Source: Macrolepiota albuminosa
Taxonomy: Eukaryota; Basidiomycota; Agaricomycetes; Agaricales; Agaricaceae
Direction: 5' to 3'
NCBI GenBank assembly: GCA_027475525.1
Contig: JAMWFC010000049.1
Coordinates: 3,270,947-3,334,946, forward strand
Length of the DNA: 64,000 nucleotides
Every line of letters starts with the position of its first letter. The stretch's first letter is position 1. A model generated the notes under the pieces. It did no database searches, was not told the DNA's origin, and saw nothing but the letters and a program-made list of their open reading frames with translations. This document shows positions 29,101-40,418 of this stretch, one piece after another. The translations under genes were made by a program, and so were the position numbers.

Positions 29101-31174
29101 GCAGGCTCAGATATCATAGAAGGAGAACTGTTGTCAGTAACAGACATGGTATCTGCAACTGTTACACTATTAATAAATGAGGTCGGTTGTGAAGGAATAG
29201 GTGCAACGATTAAAGGATTATTTTGAACCAGTCGAGGCACGTCGTTATCCGCAATCGACATGTTTTCAATGAAAAAAGTTGGTGGTAATTGAGAAGAACC
29301 AACAATTGGAGGTAAAACTTCTTTGTCGATCGGAAACGGCAACCTACGAGACATAGACAATTGAGACAGCGTAGAGACGACGTTTAAAGCGTGAGTATCC
29401 TCAACAACCGATAACGGCACAGTGTCAATCATCCTACGAGACGGAGACGATTGAGACAGCGTGGACACGACGTTTAAAACGTGAGTATCATCAACAACCG
29501 GTAACGGCACGGTGTTGATCAACCTACGAGACGGAGACGATTGAGACGACATAGACACGGCGTTTGAGGCATGGATATCCTCAACAACCGGTAATGGCAT
29601 GCTGCTGTTCAAAGTATGTAGCGGATGATGTAGATGCAGATGACGAACGGAAAAGGGTAAATCGCCATAAGAAATTTCAGGCGTTTGTTCGACCTCTGAC
29701 TCACGAGGAGCTCTCAATAGACGGGAAGGACTAGGAGTTCCTTCAACTAGAGAAAGCCAATCAGGAGCGGCTTTGAATACAACTCCTTCCAAATCCTGAA
29801 ATGCTATGGCAAGTTCGTGCATGAGGTCACCTCCCAATGCAGCGGAAAACAGGACCTTCCATAATGCTCTGTCCGCTGTTATAATGGCAGGTGGACGTTC
29901 CAAACCACCAATATGTTTCCACAACTATTTAAAATTTATAAGTCGTGAATAAGCTGTATATACACGAACTATATAAAAGAATGACTCACATTGAATACTG
30001 TTTCCTTCGCACCAACTTCATTGTATTCTCGAGGATGGAGAAGCATCAGCGGCGATACAGATAAAGCTATATATAAACAATTATGAAGCGACCTGGTATG
30101 GCCCCGGACTCCCGAAGTATAAGATTCACGAATATATTTGACTTCAGCCTGGTCACTTTCGGAGCTGAAATAACAAATATTAAGATTTGTGAACAAACGC
30201 AATAAGATACATTTACTCCGAAGCAATCATATTTTCCAGAGCCTTCATATCAGTCGGAAGTGACAAATTCCCCTGTCAATAAGATACATTTACTCCGAAG
30301 CAATCATATTTTCCAGAGCCTTCATATCAGTCGGAAGTGACAAATTCCCTGTATATGCTATGTTAGAATGAAAAAAAAAACTTCATAATAATACCAGAAT
30401 AAATACCTTGAGAAGACATCCCAGATGTAAAGCAGCAGAGGTTAAATTGATCAAAGTTGTCGTGATATTTTTTTTTCCGACGTGCTTTGCTAAACTCGAA
30501 TAAAGACGCACCAACGGTCCGCTAGAAATAGGCGGAGCCGCGGCATCGACGATTGTTTTATCTCTGCAGGCCTTAGCACGAAGTGCCTGTATATGTTTTT
30601 TAAATGCTTTATGGGACTTGCCCAACAGTAAATATATATTATTCAGTGATCCCATAGGCTATGAAACATGAGAGGTATAATTACAACAAACAGTGCAAGA
30701 TGAGTATAAAGCAGCATAATTTTATCAGACGACATACCGCTTTGTGATTGTCCGCTATAGGTCCAAATGTTGTAGGAGGTCTAAGAGGACTGCCGAGCAT
30801 CAACTCGTATACATCGAGTACACGATATGCCATAAGCACTTTGAACCGGGCATCCAGCAATGTTTTTTCAGGAACCAACGTGACTTCTTGACTGTTCATA
30901 AAGGCACGAAAAAGCGAAAACTGGTCGTCTTTGTGCACTTCCACAGGCTTACACTCCTCATTGGATATACATTTGACAAGTTTCTGAAAACGAATATAAA
31001 GCAAGAAATCAGATCACTGACAACATGGAAACTGTCAGTACAACATACGTGTACCAACGTATCTTCTCCATATCGCAAAGGAAGATCTTCCGTTACAAGT
31101 AGTGCATCAGTGAACCACGAGTAGGATGAAAATGTTTTATTAAGTATGCGTGGATGACGGTGAGATGCAGGCAT
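26108..31174 (-). CDS. JmjC-domain protein, 14 exons
   Basis: Hand-spliced exons (minus): 31174-31049, 30983-30738, 30658-30407, about 30348-30294, 30164-29990, 29924-29024, 28882-28557, 28406-28281, 28232-27989, 27938-27476, 27421-27186, 27131-26625, 26574-26233, 26163-26108. All use GT-AG and keep phase. The total is about 1351 codons if the three 77-bp duplications (28343, 28904, 30201) are collapsed and the four-C version of the exon-4 acceptor is used. The JmjC fold is in exons 10-11: HYWHIDSNGFGTF supplies the His-x-Asp iron ligands, and PGDI...MRPNLPHCV the third His. Proteins of this fold are Fe(II)/2-oxoglutarate oxygenases, often histone demethylases; the substrate here is unknown. 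The N-terminal half is Ser/Pro-rich with three near-identical VVEDIHA-type repeats. The C-terminus is acidic and Ser-rich with a KRRR patch. It could be a chromatin or transposon-associated JmjC protein. Confidence 0.85.
28343..28496. repeat. 77-bp tandem duplication (probable assembly artefact)
   Basis: Copies start at 28343 and 28420 with one C/T difference near the T-run. It lies at an intron-exon boundary of the JmjC gene. Confidence 0.85.
28904..29057. repeat. 77-bp tandem duplication (probable assembly artefact)
   Basis: Identical copies start at 28904 and 28981. They cover the end of exon 6 and intron 6 of the JmjC gene. One copy must be removed for the gene model. Confidence 0.88.
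30201..30354. repeat. 77-bp tandem duplication (probable assembly artefact)
   Basis: Copies start at 30201 and 30278 and duplicate exon 4 of the JmjC gene. They differ by one C in a C-run (CCCC and CCC). Only the four-C version keeps the exon in phase. Confidence 0.88.
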
Positions 31175-31809
31175 AGAGGCTCAAAGTACTGCAAATATAA
31201 AAGAACTGATAAGTGTTAATTGATAATGGAAGATGAGTGAGCAAATGTTATGGTAGAGATGATCGTATAGTACGTCAATGATGGGAGTCAAAGAAAGAAA
31301 GATGCGTGATATACAAGACCAAATATTATGAAACACTTGCACTAAACACAATCATGGATAATCAAGCGTCATCAAATTTAAACAATCTAAAAATACAGCG
31401 TAGTAATCTTCCTTGGGACAATTCGTCTAGCGACTGGAGTTCTTCACAGATTATCTACATATTGTAAGTACAGAACTGCAAATACACACTATTTAAGTGA
31501 TATCAAAGTTTGAGGTGCATTGTATGAGTATTGCAATGAATATGGATAAAGACGTACTGATTTCACTAAATTTGATATCAAATCAACTTTATTTTTTTCA
31601 ACCTTGTACTTTTCTTAATCTAATTATCTTGATTCTATCATATAGCCTTGAAGGTGTATACGAATATGTACATTTGATGCATATACATAGACAATCAGAG
31701 CAAGATTTGAACCTCTATAATGATGACAGTGGTGAGTACTTCTCAAGTGTGACACATCATTGACACAACTTAATTCTACTTGTGACATTCATTTCGGACC
31801 CCCACCGTA
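31175..31809. other. Upstream region of the JmjC gene
   Basis: The 5' flank of the minus-strand JmjC gene. No coding domain was recognised. An 88-codon plus frame (31497-31763) has no domain character. Confidence 0.45.
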
Positions 31810-32011
31810 CACTGCTGATACTGGAAAGTGTTTCCAGTGAAAAAAGTGTAAAAGAAAGCTGATATGCTATTTCTGATGTATTAATTTCCACAAAAAAAGT
31901 CATTCAACAAAGGAAAGTGCCTTTTTCTTTTGAAAATTGACACATTGGAAATTGCATGACAGCTTTCTTTTCTAATTTTTCCAATGGAAACACAATCTGG
32001 TGCCAGCAGTG
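31810..32011 (-). mobile_element. CACTG-ended MITE (CACTA/EnSpm type), copy 2
   Basis: A 202-bp unit, the reverse complement of 24918-25122 with few differences. It is flanked by the 3-bp direct repeat GTA (31807-31809, 32012-32014). Both copies keep their target duplications, so each is an independent insertion rather than a segmental duplication. Confidence 0.83.
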
Positions 32012-33892
32012 GTATTCACCTTTTTATAACTACTTAACATCCTTCAGATATTGATATAAATGCATAGATATCTTCCTAAGTAACCTACCCATATGTCTGC
32101 ATAGTTCAAAGTTTATTTATATTCTTGAAAATTTAGTTCTTAATTCACTTGTTATATGTTGGTGTCTCAAGAAAGGTTACTGCACTGTAATCCAATTGAT
32201 TTCAAAATTTTATTTATATGTTTTTGTCAAAATAATAGAAAATTTGTAAAAACACAGTAAACATAATCCAATTAATTTCAGAATTTTGTTTGTTAAAATT
32301 ATAGAAAAAAATTTTAACTGAACTTAAAAGAATAATCGAATAAATTGCCACAGGAGGCTTACTCTGGTTCTTAGACTCAGGAATAACTAATACAGCCCTC
32401 TGCAATGCATTCAATAGCATCAGATCAAGTACCATTAAAAGTTTGGTTACAATATTTTTTCTTGTAAATATTTAAATAAATATTTGAAATCAGTTGGATT
32501 ATTTTTACTTACTGTTTTTTTTTTGCCAAAGAATATTGTTCCCTGCACTCAGTGTTTATTCTCACCAATGTTGAACTGTACTTTTCTTGCTGATTGAGTT
32601 TTTGCTGTCAGCTGAGTAAGTTCAATTACAATATGTTTTCTATGGTTTTGACACACCTGCACTGAGTTAGGGAGTGGTGGATGTGTTGTTATGTTGAGCA
32701 TGTCTCAAAAGTTGTAAGTTTCAAAAATTCTATCACATATCATAACACTAATCAAGCAGCCAATTTCATCTCCGCTCTAGCATGGTAAAATAGATTAAAC
32801 ATTTTAACATAACAAACACCTCACACCTCAAAATTCTGGATACACTATCTCTTATACTTATACTAGCACGACTCTCAGAAAGTTTAGTTAGTATCTCTAG
32901 TAATAACTAAATCTAGAACAAGTTGATTGAATCTGCTTTTCTCATTTTCCTGGTATTGTTGGCAACATCGCATGCAAAGTTCAACTAAATTCCTTCTTTC
33001 CTTTTGTGAACTATTGGACTATATTACAGTAGTATAGACCTTGATATATTGTGTAAAAGATCAATGGCTTTGTGTCTGGAATCTTCTTACAAAACTCTAT
33101 TTGAAAATCACACCCTGAAGATAACAGAACTAGTTGGAAGTTAACATTGTTCATGATGAGGAATCCATAGAGTGCTACCATACACAGCAAGTGGGTTTTT
33201 CTGGTAGTATATGACACAAAGAACAGGGAAATGACCGAAACATATTAGCCATACATGGTACATGTAGTAATGGAACCAAGTCGTAGGACAAAAACGGCAG
33301 TCTACAAAAAAATAGAGAAAGATGCCGTGCAGCAGTCCTGCTTGAGCAAAGAGTCAAAAGCAGCTAATCCCACAAGACTGCCATAACCTCAACGCAAAGT
33401 CCCCCCTGAAGGTTTGGGAAATGCTTTCACTTCGAGATAGCACGGTTGACTACTTCGTAAGTCTTATCAACTACATCAACAACAATATATACACAACAAG
33501 GTAAGATTATCTGCAATGGCTCGCACCTCCCTTTTTCTGAAGGGCTAAGAGAGTTCGCCACCACTCCAGCCCTAGTCACCGGAAATGAGAAATACGGAGG
33601 TGGATCCCCAACTGAACCAAATGAACAACACAACGTCCCGCACACACCCTCGTCTCCTTATCTTCCATACAAAGACTCAAACGCTCCCGAGACCTGGAGT
33701 TCGGAGGACTATTCACCATCCGTGTAACTAACAGCATCAGTGGTGGCGCAGAAGATGATAACGCCCAGCAGCGCACAATACAAGGCCAAGGCTCAATCAG
33801 AAATGAAGTAAATATCACAACCTGCTCCCTGTAGAACTATTTTAGACAAGAAATCATCAGTAGAGGATAATAACTAAGAGAGCTCCTCACCA
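32012..33892. other. AT-rich intergenic region; minor tandem duplication
   Basis: A diverged tandem pair sharing TAATCCAATT(G/A)ATTTCA lies at 32188 and 32274 (spacing 86 bp). No gene was recognised to about 33400. From about 33420 to 33890 faint plus-strand coding-like segments may be the 5' part of the LINE that follows. Confidence 0.4.
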
Positions 33893-36800
33893 TTGATAGC
33901 AGCCCCTGAACCAGAAGGCCAAATAGAACGACCAGTTATCTGCTCCAGCCGAGTTTCATGGAAGTCAACAGATACCCACACCACGAGATTGCCATCTCGC
34001 AAGCATAACAATGTAGCTTTGCGTATAGGCTCTTTTGAAAGAAGGGACTTTGGAACAACCGGAGCACCTAGATCTGAAAACAAATGGAACCATGTAAATC
34101 AAGTACCGAAAGACAAAAAGAAAATTGGAATTCTATCGGTCGAGGAGACCCACCTGTCAGATGGACGGAAGAAAGAGGTGAAGCAGCTCTTTGGTAAGAG
34201 ATTGAAAATTTTCCACTCCCCTGACCCAGAGAACCCATCTGGAAAACGAGTAGTAGTAGTGTTGAAAAAAAATCTATTGAAAGTCCGAGGTGCGGGATTG
34301 AAGGTGATTGTCCCGAGACAAAGGAATCAATCAATTTTTTTGCAGTGTACGCACCGAACATCACTGAAAGTGACGGCCAAGATAATGGAAACTTCTGGCT
34401 TACACTGAATAACTTCTTTACAGATAACCCGAGAGTTAAGGTAGATGTCATGGCCGGGGACCTCAACATGATGGAGAATGCCCAGGATAGATCTCCTACG
34501 AGAGAGGCAACTGAAGCTCTAGACCACTTCAAGTAAATCCTATACCTGAGGGATGCATGGAGAGACGCTTTCCCAACCAAGAGAGCCTTCTTCATCAAAG
34601 ATGCTACATCGTCCATGTTAAGAATAGACAAAATCTACATGACGAACCCTCTCAACTTATCATCGTGTGACTGGTCGATCTCGCCCAGTGGTATCCCAGG
34701 AACTGACCATCCACTCATCACGATAACGCACGCAGAGGCCCAATTGTGGGAAAAGGGAGATGGGTTATGAAAAACCACATAATACGTAATGATGGAAAAT
34801 TCAGGAAATATGTAGTAGAGTCCGAATGGAATAGCACTAGATAAAATTAGAACTCTAGGCAACAACAGATTGTCAGGAGCAAATCTCCAGACTGTATATA
34901 TGAAATGGAAAAGAAACCTATTAACCTATGCAAAAGAAAGGGATAAGATCCTAGTACCAAAGTATATCATGGAGAAAAAGAAAATCAAGTTGCGAAGAAC
35001 CAGAAGCTAGATGACCCAGACCTTGATGATGTAGAGAAAACAGAGACGGTTAAGGAAATAACAAAGAAACTGGAATCTCTTGAGAGGAAATATCACATGG
35101 CTAAGATGTAGAGAAAACAGAGACGGTTAAGGAAATAACAAAGAAACTGGAATCTCTTGAGAGGAAATATCACATGGCTAAAAGAAAGAAAATGCGATTA
35201 AGAACAGGTTAGAAGGAGAAACAAATGTGCAAGTATTGCACAACATCCAACAAACAAGCGGTCAATCCAGAGACGTAATATATGCCTTCATCATTCAAGA
35301 AAGAAAGCCCCAACATATCTTTGCCGGCATACAAGAGCAACTCAATTAAGATGGCCGAGATAGCCAGAAATTACCATAACGAACTCCAAAGTAAGCGCAA
35401 AGACATCACAGACCAAGAACATGAGGAGAAGACCCTAAAAGTTCTGGGCACAATCAAGGCTTGCACATCGGAACAACGAAAAGAAGACTTGAGCAGTACA
35501 ATTGAAATGAAGTCGCTGCTGACGGCACTACAGCTCTCAAATAATAGCTCAGCACCAGAACCAGATGGGATTCCATACCAATTCTAGAAGTCCTTCAATA
35601 ACAAGTTTATAAATGACTCAACGCAGAACCTAAGGATTGTAAATCGTTAGCAGCCTCCCTCAAGGAATCCCACCTAAAAGGTTATGATATCCCAGGCCAT
35701 GCCGAAAAGTTAATTGTGAACCTTTTTGCTGATGATACGACTACGTTCCTATTGATGGAAGACAACAAGCAAGAAGAGCAGAAAAGTTTATGTGGGCTGG
35801 GAGGAGCTCCTTAGCTAATGAGAAAACAATGTACGAGCCCTTCGATAGTCGACATCAGAACAAGAAATAAAGCAATGTAGCTGAAATCTTACTTGAAATT
35901 CGAAACAAACAGACCACTATGCGCCTTGGTGGCTGATGCAATCACAGCCGACAACGCCCTGAAGTCGGAAGAAATAGTGGACAAGCAGATTAAGGTATCA
36001 CCGTTCCTGCAATCGTGGAAGACGAAGGTGACTGTGCACGAGGGGACACGAGCCCGAATATAGCTTGCTTATTTATAGTGACAGCGGAGTTTAATGTATA
36101 TTTATAGTGACAGCGGAGTTTAATGTAAGACTTGATGACTTGTCTTCATCAACAGGGAAATCCTGAGGAAAATGCCGATATGGTTACGGTATCATGTAGC
36201 CGCTGATGACCCAAGCAAGCGTCAGAAAAATAAACTGTGTGAAGGCAGCGGAGTGCCTCAAAAGCAAACACAAATTGGGGATACAGAAATATTAGAGGGA
36301 AAGATAAAATGCGATATACTTACCTAGATTCCAACTGCGAGTGTAGTGACTGCATGAAGTTAGAAAACTCATTTGGGTGCATGCACCCAGCCTCGTATGT
36401 TAACCGAGCAAAAGACATGCTCACATTATAGTCTCGACGAAAGCAAACGCCAGGAAGTGGTTTTTAAATGCGACACTCTACCAAGGCCTAGATAAAACGA
36501 TAAAAGCGATTGAAGGAATAAAGAAGGTTGAAGGAATAAAGGAGGCAGTGATGATGGTAAATAAGAAAACCCCAGCCTACGTGACGAAGATCTTTCCAGA
36601 ACAATGAGGGTCTTCCTGTGGATCCTGTGGAAATGTCAACACGATGCGTACAAGGTGGGATCATACTGGGACAAACAAACAATGAAGCTCGACCTGAAGA
36701 GCCGGAGGATATGCAGCCATGATGGTAAAGTAAAGTAGACTCTCTGGATCACATTATCACCGAATGCTCCCGTGTTAGTCAGGAGATTGTATGGGAAAAA

Positions 36801-37075
36801 GCGAGAAACGTATGGAGAAGAAGAACAAGGGAAACGTGGCCAGAGCGGAATTTATCCACCGTACTAGGCAGCCCTCCGATGAAGATTACGGACGCTGAGA
36901 GAAGACTCTCCCTAGGTCTGACCCCGGTACACAAAATACTGAACCTAGAAGCGACCTATTTTATATGGACACTATAATTAACAGAGTAATAAGAAAAGAT
37001 AAAGATGATAGTCCACATTCACCACTAGAAATAATTAACAAATGGAATAAGACTCTTCAAAATCACCTCCCTTCT
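33893..37075 (+). pseudogene. Decayed non-LTR (LINE) retrotransposon ORF2
   Basis: Fragments in changing frames match an endonuclease-reverse transcriptase of fungal LINEs. The AP endonuclease comes first: EETHLSDGRKKEV and VDVMAGDLNMME near 34130-34500, with the later TDHPLITITH. An RT fragment near 35540-35590 has SAPEPDGIPYQF (usual form PGPDGIPYEF), and the catalytic-site remnant LFADDTTTF lies near 35720. A C-terminal domain follows near 36745-36960 (DHIITECS, AERRLSLGLTP). Stops, frameshifts and one 77-bp assembly duplication (35028/35105) break it. A 27-bp tandem repeat lies at 36070-36128. It is not functional. Confidence 0.78.
35028..35181. repeat. 77-bp tandem duplication (probable assembly artefact)
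   Basis: Identical copies start at 35028 and 35105, inside the LINE remnant. Confidence 0.85.
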
Positions 37076-37082
37076 CTAGTAG

Positions 37083-37184
37083 AAAAACCTGATTTGAACC
37101 CCAGGTGAGCAGCACAGCGGGCAAGAGGGCCTTGCCAAGGACGTAGGCCATTAAGCCACTTGAAACGCTACTCCAAAAAAAAAA
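37083..37184 (-). repeat. tRNA-derived SINE-like unit
   Basis: On the minus strand GGAGTAGCG is followed by an A-box-like AGTGGCTTAATGG, a B-box-like GGGTTCAAATC and a TTTTT Pol III-type terminator (37083-37087). On the plus strand the unit ends ACGCTACTCC then a run of A, as in units at 4770-4925 and 44131-44345. It directly abuts the LINE remnant. An A-run at what would be the Pol III 5' end is odd for a SINE. Confidence 0.5.
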
Positions 37185-37216
37185 CTCACCCCATTTTTGA
37201 AATGAAAATTGAATTT

Positions 37217-37490
37217 CCAACTAAACCCCACACACATGATTATATAAGCGTTCGTCTGGACGAAGGATTATATAAGCAGCCGTCCAGACGAACGCTTATA
37301 TAATCATGTGTGAGGTTTAGTTGGGAATTTAGTTTTTGTTTCTATTTCAAAAATGGACGAAGAATTATATAAGCAGTCGTCCAGACGAACACTTATATAA
37401 TCATGTGTTGGGGTTTAGTTAGGAATTTATTTAATTTTTATTTCTATTTCAAAAATGGAGTGTTCGTCTAGACGAAGGATTATATAATTG
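37217..37490. repeat. Cluster of fold-back palindromes (tandem units)
   Basis: A near-perfect inverted repeat with arms of about 45 bp occupies 37217-37324: CCAACTAAACC ... ATTATATAAGCGTTCGTC against its complement. Two more partial units follow (CGAAG(G/A)ATTATATAA at 37261, 37358 and 37473; spacings 97 and 115 bp). The core is the dispersed GCGTTCGTCC(A/T)GACGAACGC palindrome. It would form a strong cruciform and is non-coding. Confidence 0.75.
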
Positions 37491-38104
37491 GTTGTCAAAC
37501 TTAATCGGTGTATAGATGACTGAGATGATTGAGGTATTCCTGATCTCCAGAATCTAATTCTAACAACATGTTCCTCAATTGTATAGTTTATTCTAATCCG
37601 TCCATCCGTCCACTCCGTCCCCCCCTTGCGACAACTACTCAACCTGGTTGCCTACGTGACATACACGTACCGCAATCTATTCTGATTTCTGATTCTTTGA
37701 CAACTCCACACTTATATTATTTCGTATGTGAATCCTACTTGTGATATACTATTCCACCCCTTTAGCTAGGAGAGTCCCCTCTGAGTCGGATGTCACTAAG
37801 GCGTCATAAGGCGTTCACACTTAGGAAAATGAATTCACACTCCGCTACTCTGTAAAGAACTAGTCAATGAGACTGAGACGCAAAAGCCTTTGCTTTGAAT
37901 TGACAGGCATGACAACTGGCTTGACCTTTTGCCATAAGGGACTCAGCAATGAGACTTCGTCTCACTCTAGACTAAGTCAAAAATACATTAGGTAACGTTT
38001 GTTCTATGTCTTATTTGAAGTATTAGGATAGCTGGTCGCGGTAAAAAATCGTATTGTCCGACTAAAAAAGGACTCTACGCTAAAGGGTGGAATACATTTG
38101 ACAA
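37491..38104. other. Intergenic, nothing recognised
   Basis: About 600 bp of AT-rich DNA downstream of a minus-strand gene, without repeats or ORFs of note. Confidence 0.45.
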
Positions 38105-39272
38105 TTATACGAAGTCTGCTTCGTCTTCTACTTCTTCAATTTCAACGTATTCATCATCTATTGGCAGATCAACCACGTCTTTAATCCACATCGGCAGCGA
38201 ACGTACTGTAGCAGCACGACGATCGGCTTCTTCAGGGTCAGCAAGCAAAATAACGTCTTGGATGTTGAATGAAGTCGTGTCTCCAAAGCGGCCCTTGTAG
38301 ACGCTGACTGTGAATGTAGCAATAACAGCGGACCAGTTTGCCACATCAACGTATGCATGAGGCAATGACTGATATTTTTCAAGGTTGAATTTTTGGTGTC
38401 GCCCATCATAAACTGGTACTAGAATCGTTATTCAATTATAATAAGCCATAATAGAAAAAAGTGAGTGAATTTTATGGCTTACCTGAATCTCCGTATGGTC
38501 TTACTGCATCAGACCAAGATAACTTGGTCTGGCTGCGATCACCCTTCTTTGTTGGAGAAGCAGGAGCTAGTCTTGTGGATGAACCCGGTTTGTCTAAAGA
38601 GTCGTTAGCTTTCTATATTAAGTGATGGTCGTTAATTATACTGTATACCTGAACGACTCGTGCTCTTTCTCGTGAGCATTGTTGTAAGGGAGACGCCATC
38701 TTGTTGCGTGATTACTGACAAATTCTCCTTGTTGGAAACCGCTCCAATAAAGGCCATTGCACGAGGAAACGTGCGATCTGAAAAGGCAACTGATATATAA
38801 TGTGGGTCGCCTTCGTCAACCAGATGGCTAAACATGACCATTCCAACAAGATAAAAGACGGAAAAGTTTCGCTTGGCTGTAGAAGATCTTTTTCGCTGGA
38901 AGACAAATCCTTGTTGGAAGTCTTGAGGGTTAGCAGCTGCGAGATTGATGACTTGAATGTTACTTGATTTAGGTACACGAACGTCCAATTCCATAAGACG
39001 ACTTGCTACACTAGGAAAGGAGTATTCGAGATTGACAACAGCCTCTTCGGATACTTGGGAAGTTTTGGTGTCATAGCATGTATAATTGATTGCTTCTAGA
39101 ACGATAGGTTGTGTGTCGTCGGACTTGGCATCTTGCCTAGAGTAATATATAAAAAAAGTCAGCTGATAAAGTGAAGTGATCCAAATATTTTGACTTACAT
39201 ATTTTGTGAAGTCGAATCGTTTATGAATTCAGCGTAAGGTAGTTCAGATACAACATCTTTAGCATGTAGCAT
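38105..39272 (-). CDS. Four-exon gene of unknown function (YDGR/SFNIQ-type protein)
   Basis: Exons (minus): 39272-39199, 39136-38649, 38593-38483, 38418-38105. All introns are GT-AG, phases agree, and the total is 987 nt (328 codons). The first ATG in frame is at 39272; a further upstream exon near 39400-39600 is possible because the minus strand there is also coding-like (MTSNEANMQEDINKSDSK). The middle of the protein has a basic QRKRSS patch. The C-terminal part has VPVYDGRHQKF, SVYKGRFGD and SFNIQDVILL, similar to a widespread basidiomycete family of unknown function. The C-terminus is acidic (EYVEIEEVEDEADFV). It is divergent from the plus-strand gene that begins to the right. No function is proposed. 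Confidence 0.72.
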
Positions 39273-39460
39273 TCTATAGATTATAGTTCAATTAATTGCG
39301 GTGGTTGCAAAATATTCAACACGTACTGATTACTGGCACTGGCAATATTTTTTCCTTTATCAAGAATATAACTCAAACCGCTTTCGTCTGTCTCTTCCCT
39401 ACAATGTCAATAAGCCTTATCATATCAAGAAAAGGGGTACGATTGAAAACAAACTTCGAG

Positions 39461-39614
39461 TCCGACTTATTAATATCTTCTTGCATGTTAGCTTCATTGG
39501 AAGTCATTCGCTTGTACTTCTTCTTTGTTTTCTGCTGTCCGACTTATTAATATCTTCTTGCATGTTAGCTTCATTGGAAGTCATTCGCTTGTACTTCTTC
39601 TTTGTTTTCTGCTT
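39461..39614. repeat. 77-bp tandem duplication (probable assembly artefact)
   Basis: Copies start at 39461 and 39538 and match over 76 bases. They lie between the divergent pair of unknown genes and obscure their 5' ends. Confidence 0.85.
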
Positions 39615-40264
39615 AACATGGTAGCTTCGGTGTCTGATTCAGATCTTATTTGTCGTTTCCTGTACCGTTACTTGTTAGAATCAAACACTAATATTGACAA
39701 TGAAAGTAAAGTAACGTACTTGGCTGAAAGTCGGGCCATTTGGTTGACGCTATGAGAAAAACTGAAGGCAAAGGTATAAAGGGAGGTTCTTTTCAACCTG
39801 ATTGTTTTAAAGCATATTCGTTATCCTCAAAAAGCGTTTTCACACTTACCATATTTAGAGCAATAACAAAAACAGTGGAGTCGCCGATCATTTTTAAGCA
39901 CGTTAATTTAACTAGAATTAGAAATTATTTTCACACTTGCTTGTGTTGATTAGAAGTCGTTTATTTTGCTTTCAACATTGGTTTGCTAAGATCAGGTAAG
40001 TTTCAACGTGTTAACAAGCAATGTGGCCTATTTCTATCAAAAGCAGTCTGGTAATTTTTAGCAAGTTTCAAGTTTTATGTTAGCAAGCAATGAGACCTAT
40101 TTCTGTCAGAAGCAGCATCAGAAGATCATCAAAAGTATCTTCGGTGGCGTTTGCAACGTCATTTTATATCAAATTAGAATTAGAAGTATAGAATAGAATT
40201 AGAAGTAGCATCACAGGATCATCAATAGCATCTTCGGTAGCGCTTATCATTGGTGCAACGTCAA

Positions 40265-40418
40265 CATCAATTAGAAGTTGTATCATGGGATCACAAATGT
40301 GTACTCTATAATAGTGTAATCGATGCAAGAGGCAACTTCACCATCAATTAGAAGTTGTATCATGGGATCACAAATGTGTACTCTATAATAGTGTAATCGA
40401 TGCAAGAGGCAACTTCAC
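40265..40418. repeat. 77-bp tandem duplication (probable assembly artefact)
   Basis: Identical copies start at 40265 and 40342, in the 5' part of the plus-strand gene ending at 41792. Confidence 0.85.

Noticed and set aside
32188..32300. Tandem pair TAATCCAATT as an assembly duplication
   Set aside because: Spacing is 86 bp and the copies differ at many positions, so it is an old natural repeat.
36070..36128. Short tandem duplication as another 77-bp assembly artefact
   Set aside because: Its period is 29 bp, so it does not belong to the 77-bp series and is probably a natural duplication in the LINE remnant.
39301..39624. Plus-strand ORF opposite the 5' end of the minus gene
   Set aside because: It spans a 77-bp duplication, lacks an ATG at its start and overlaps a more protein-like minus-strand reading.
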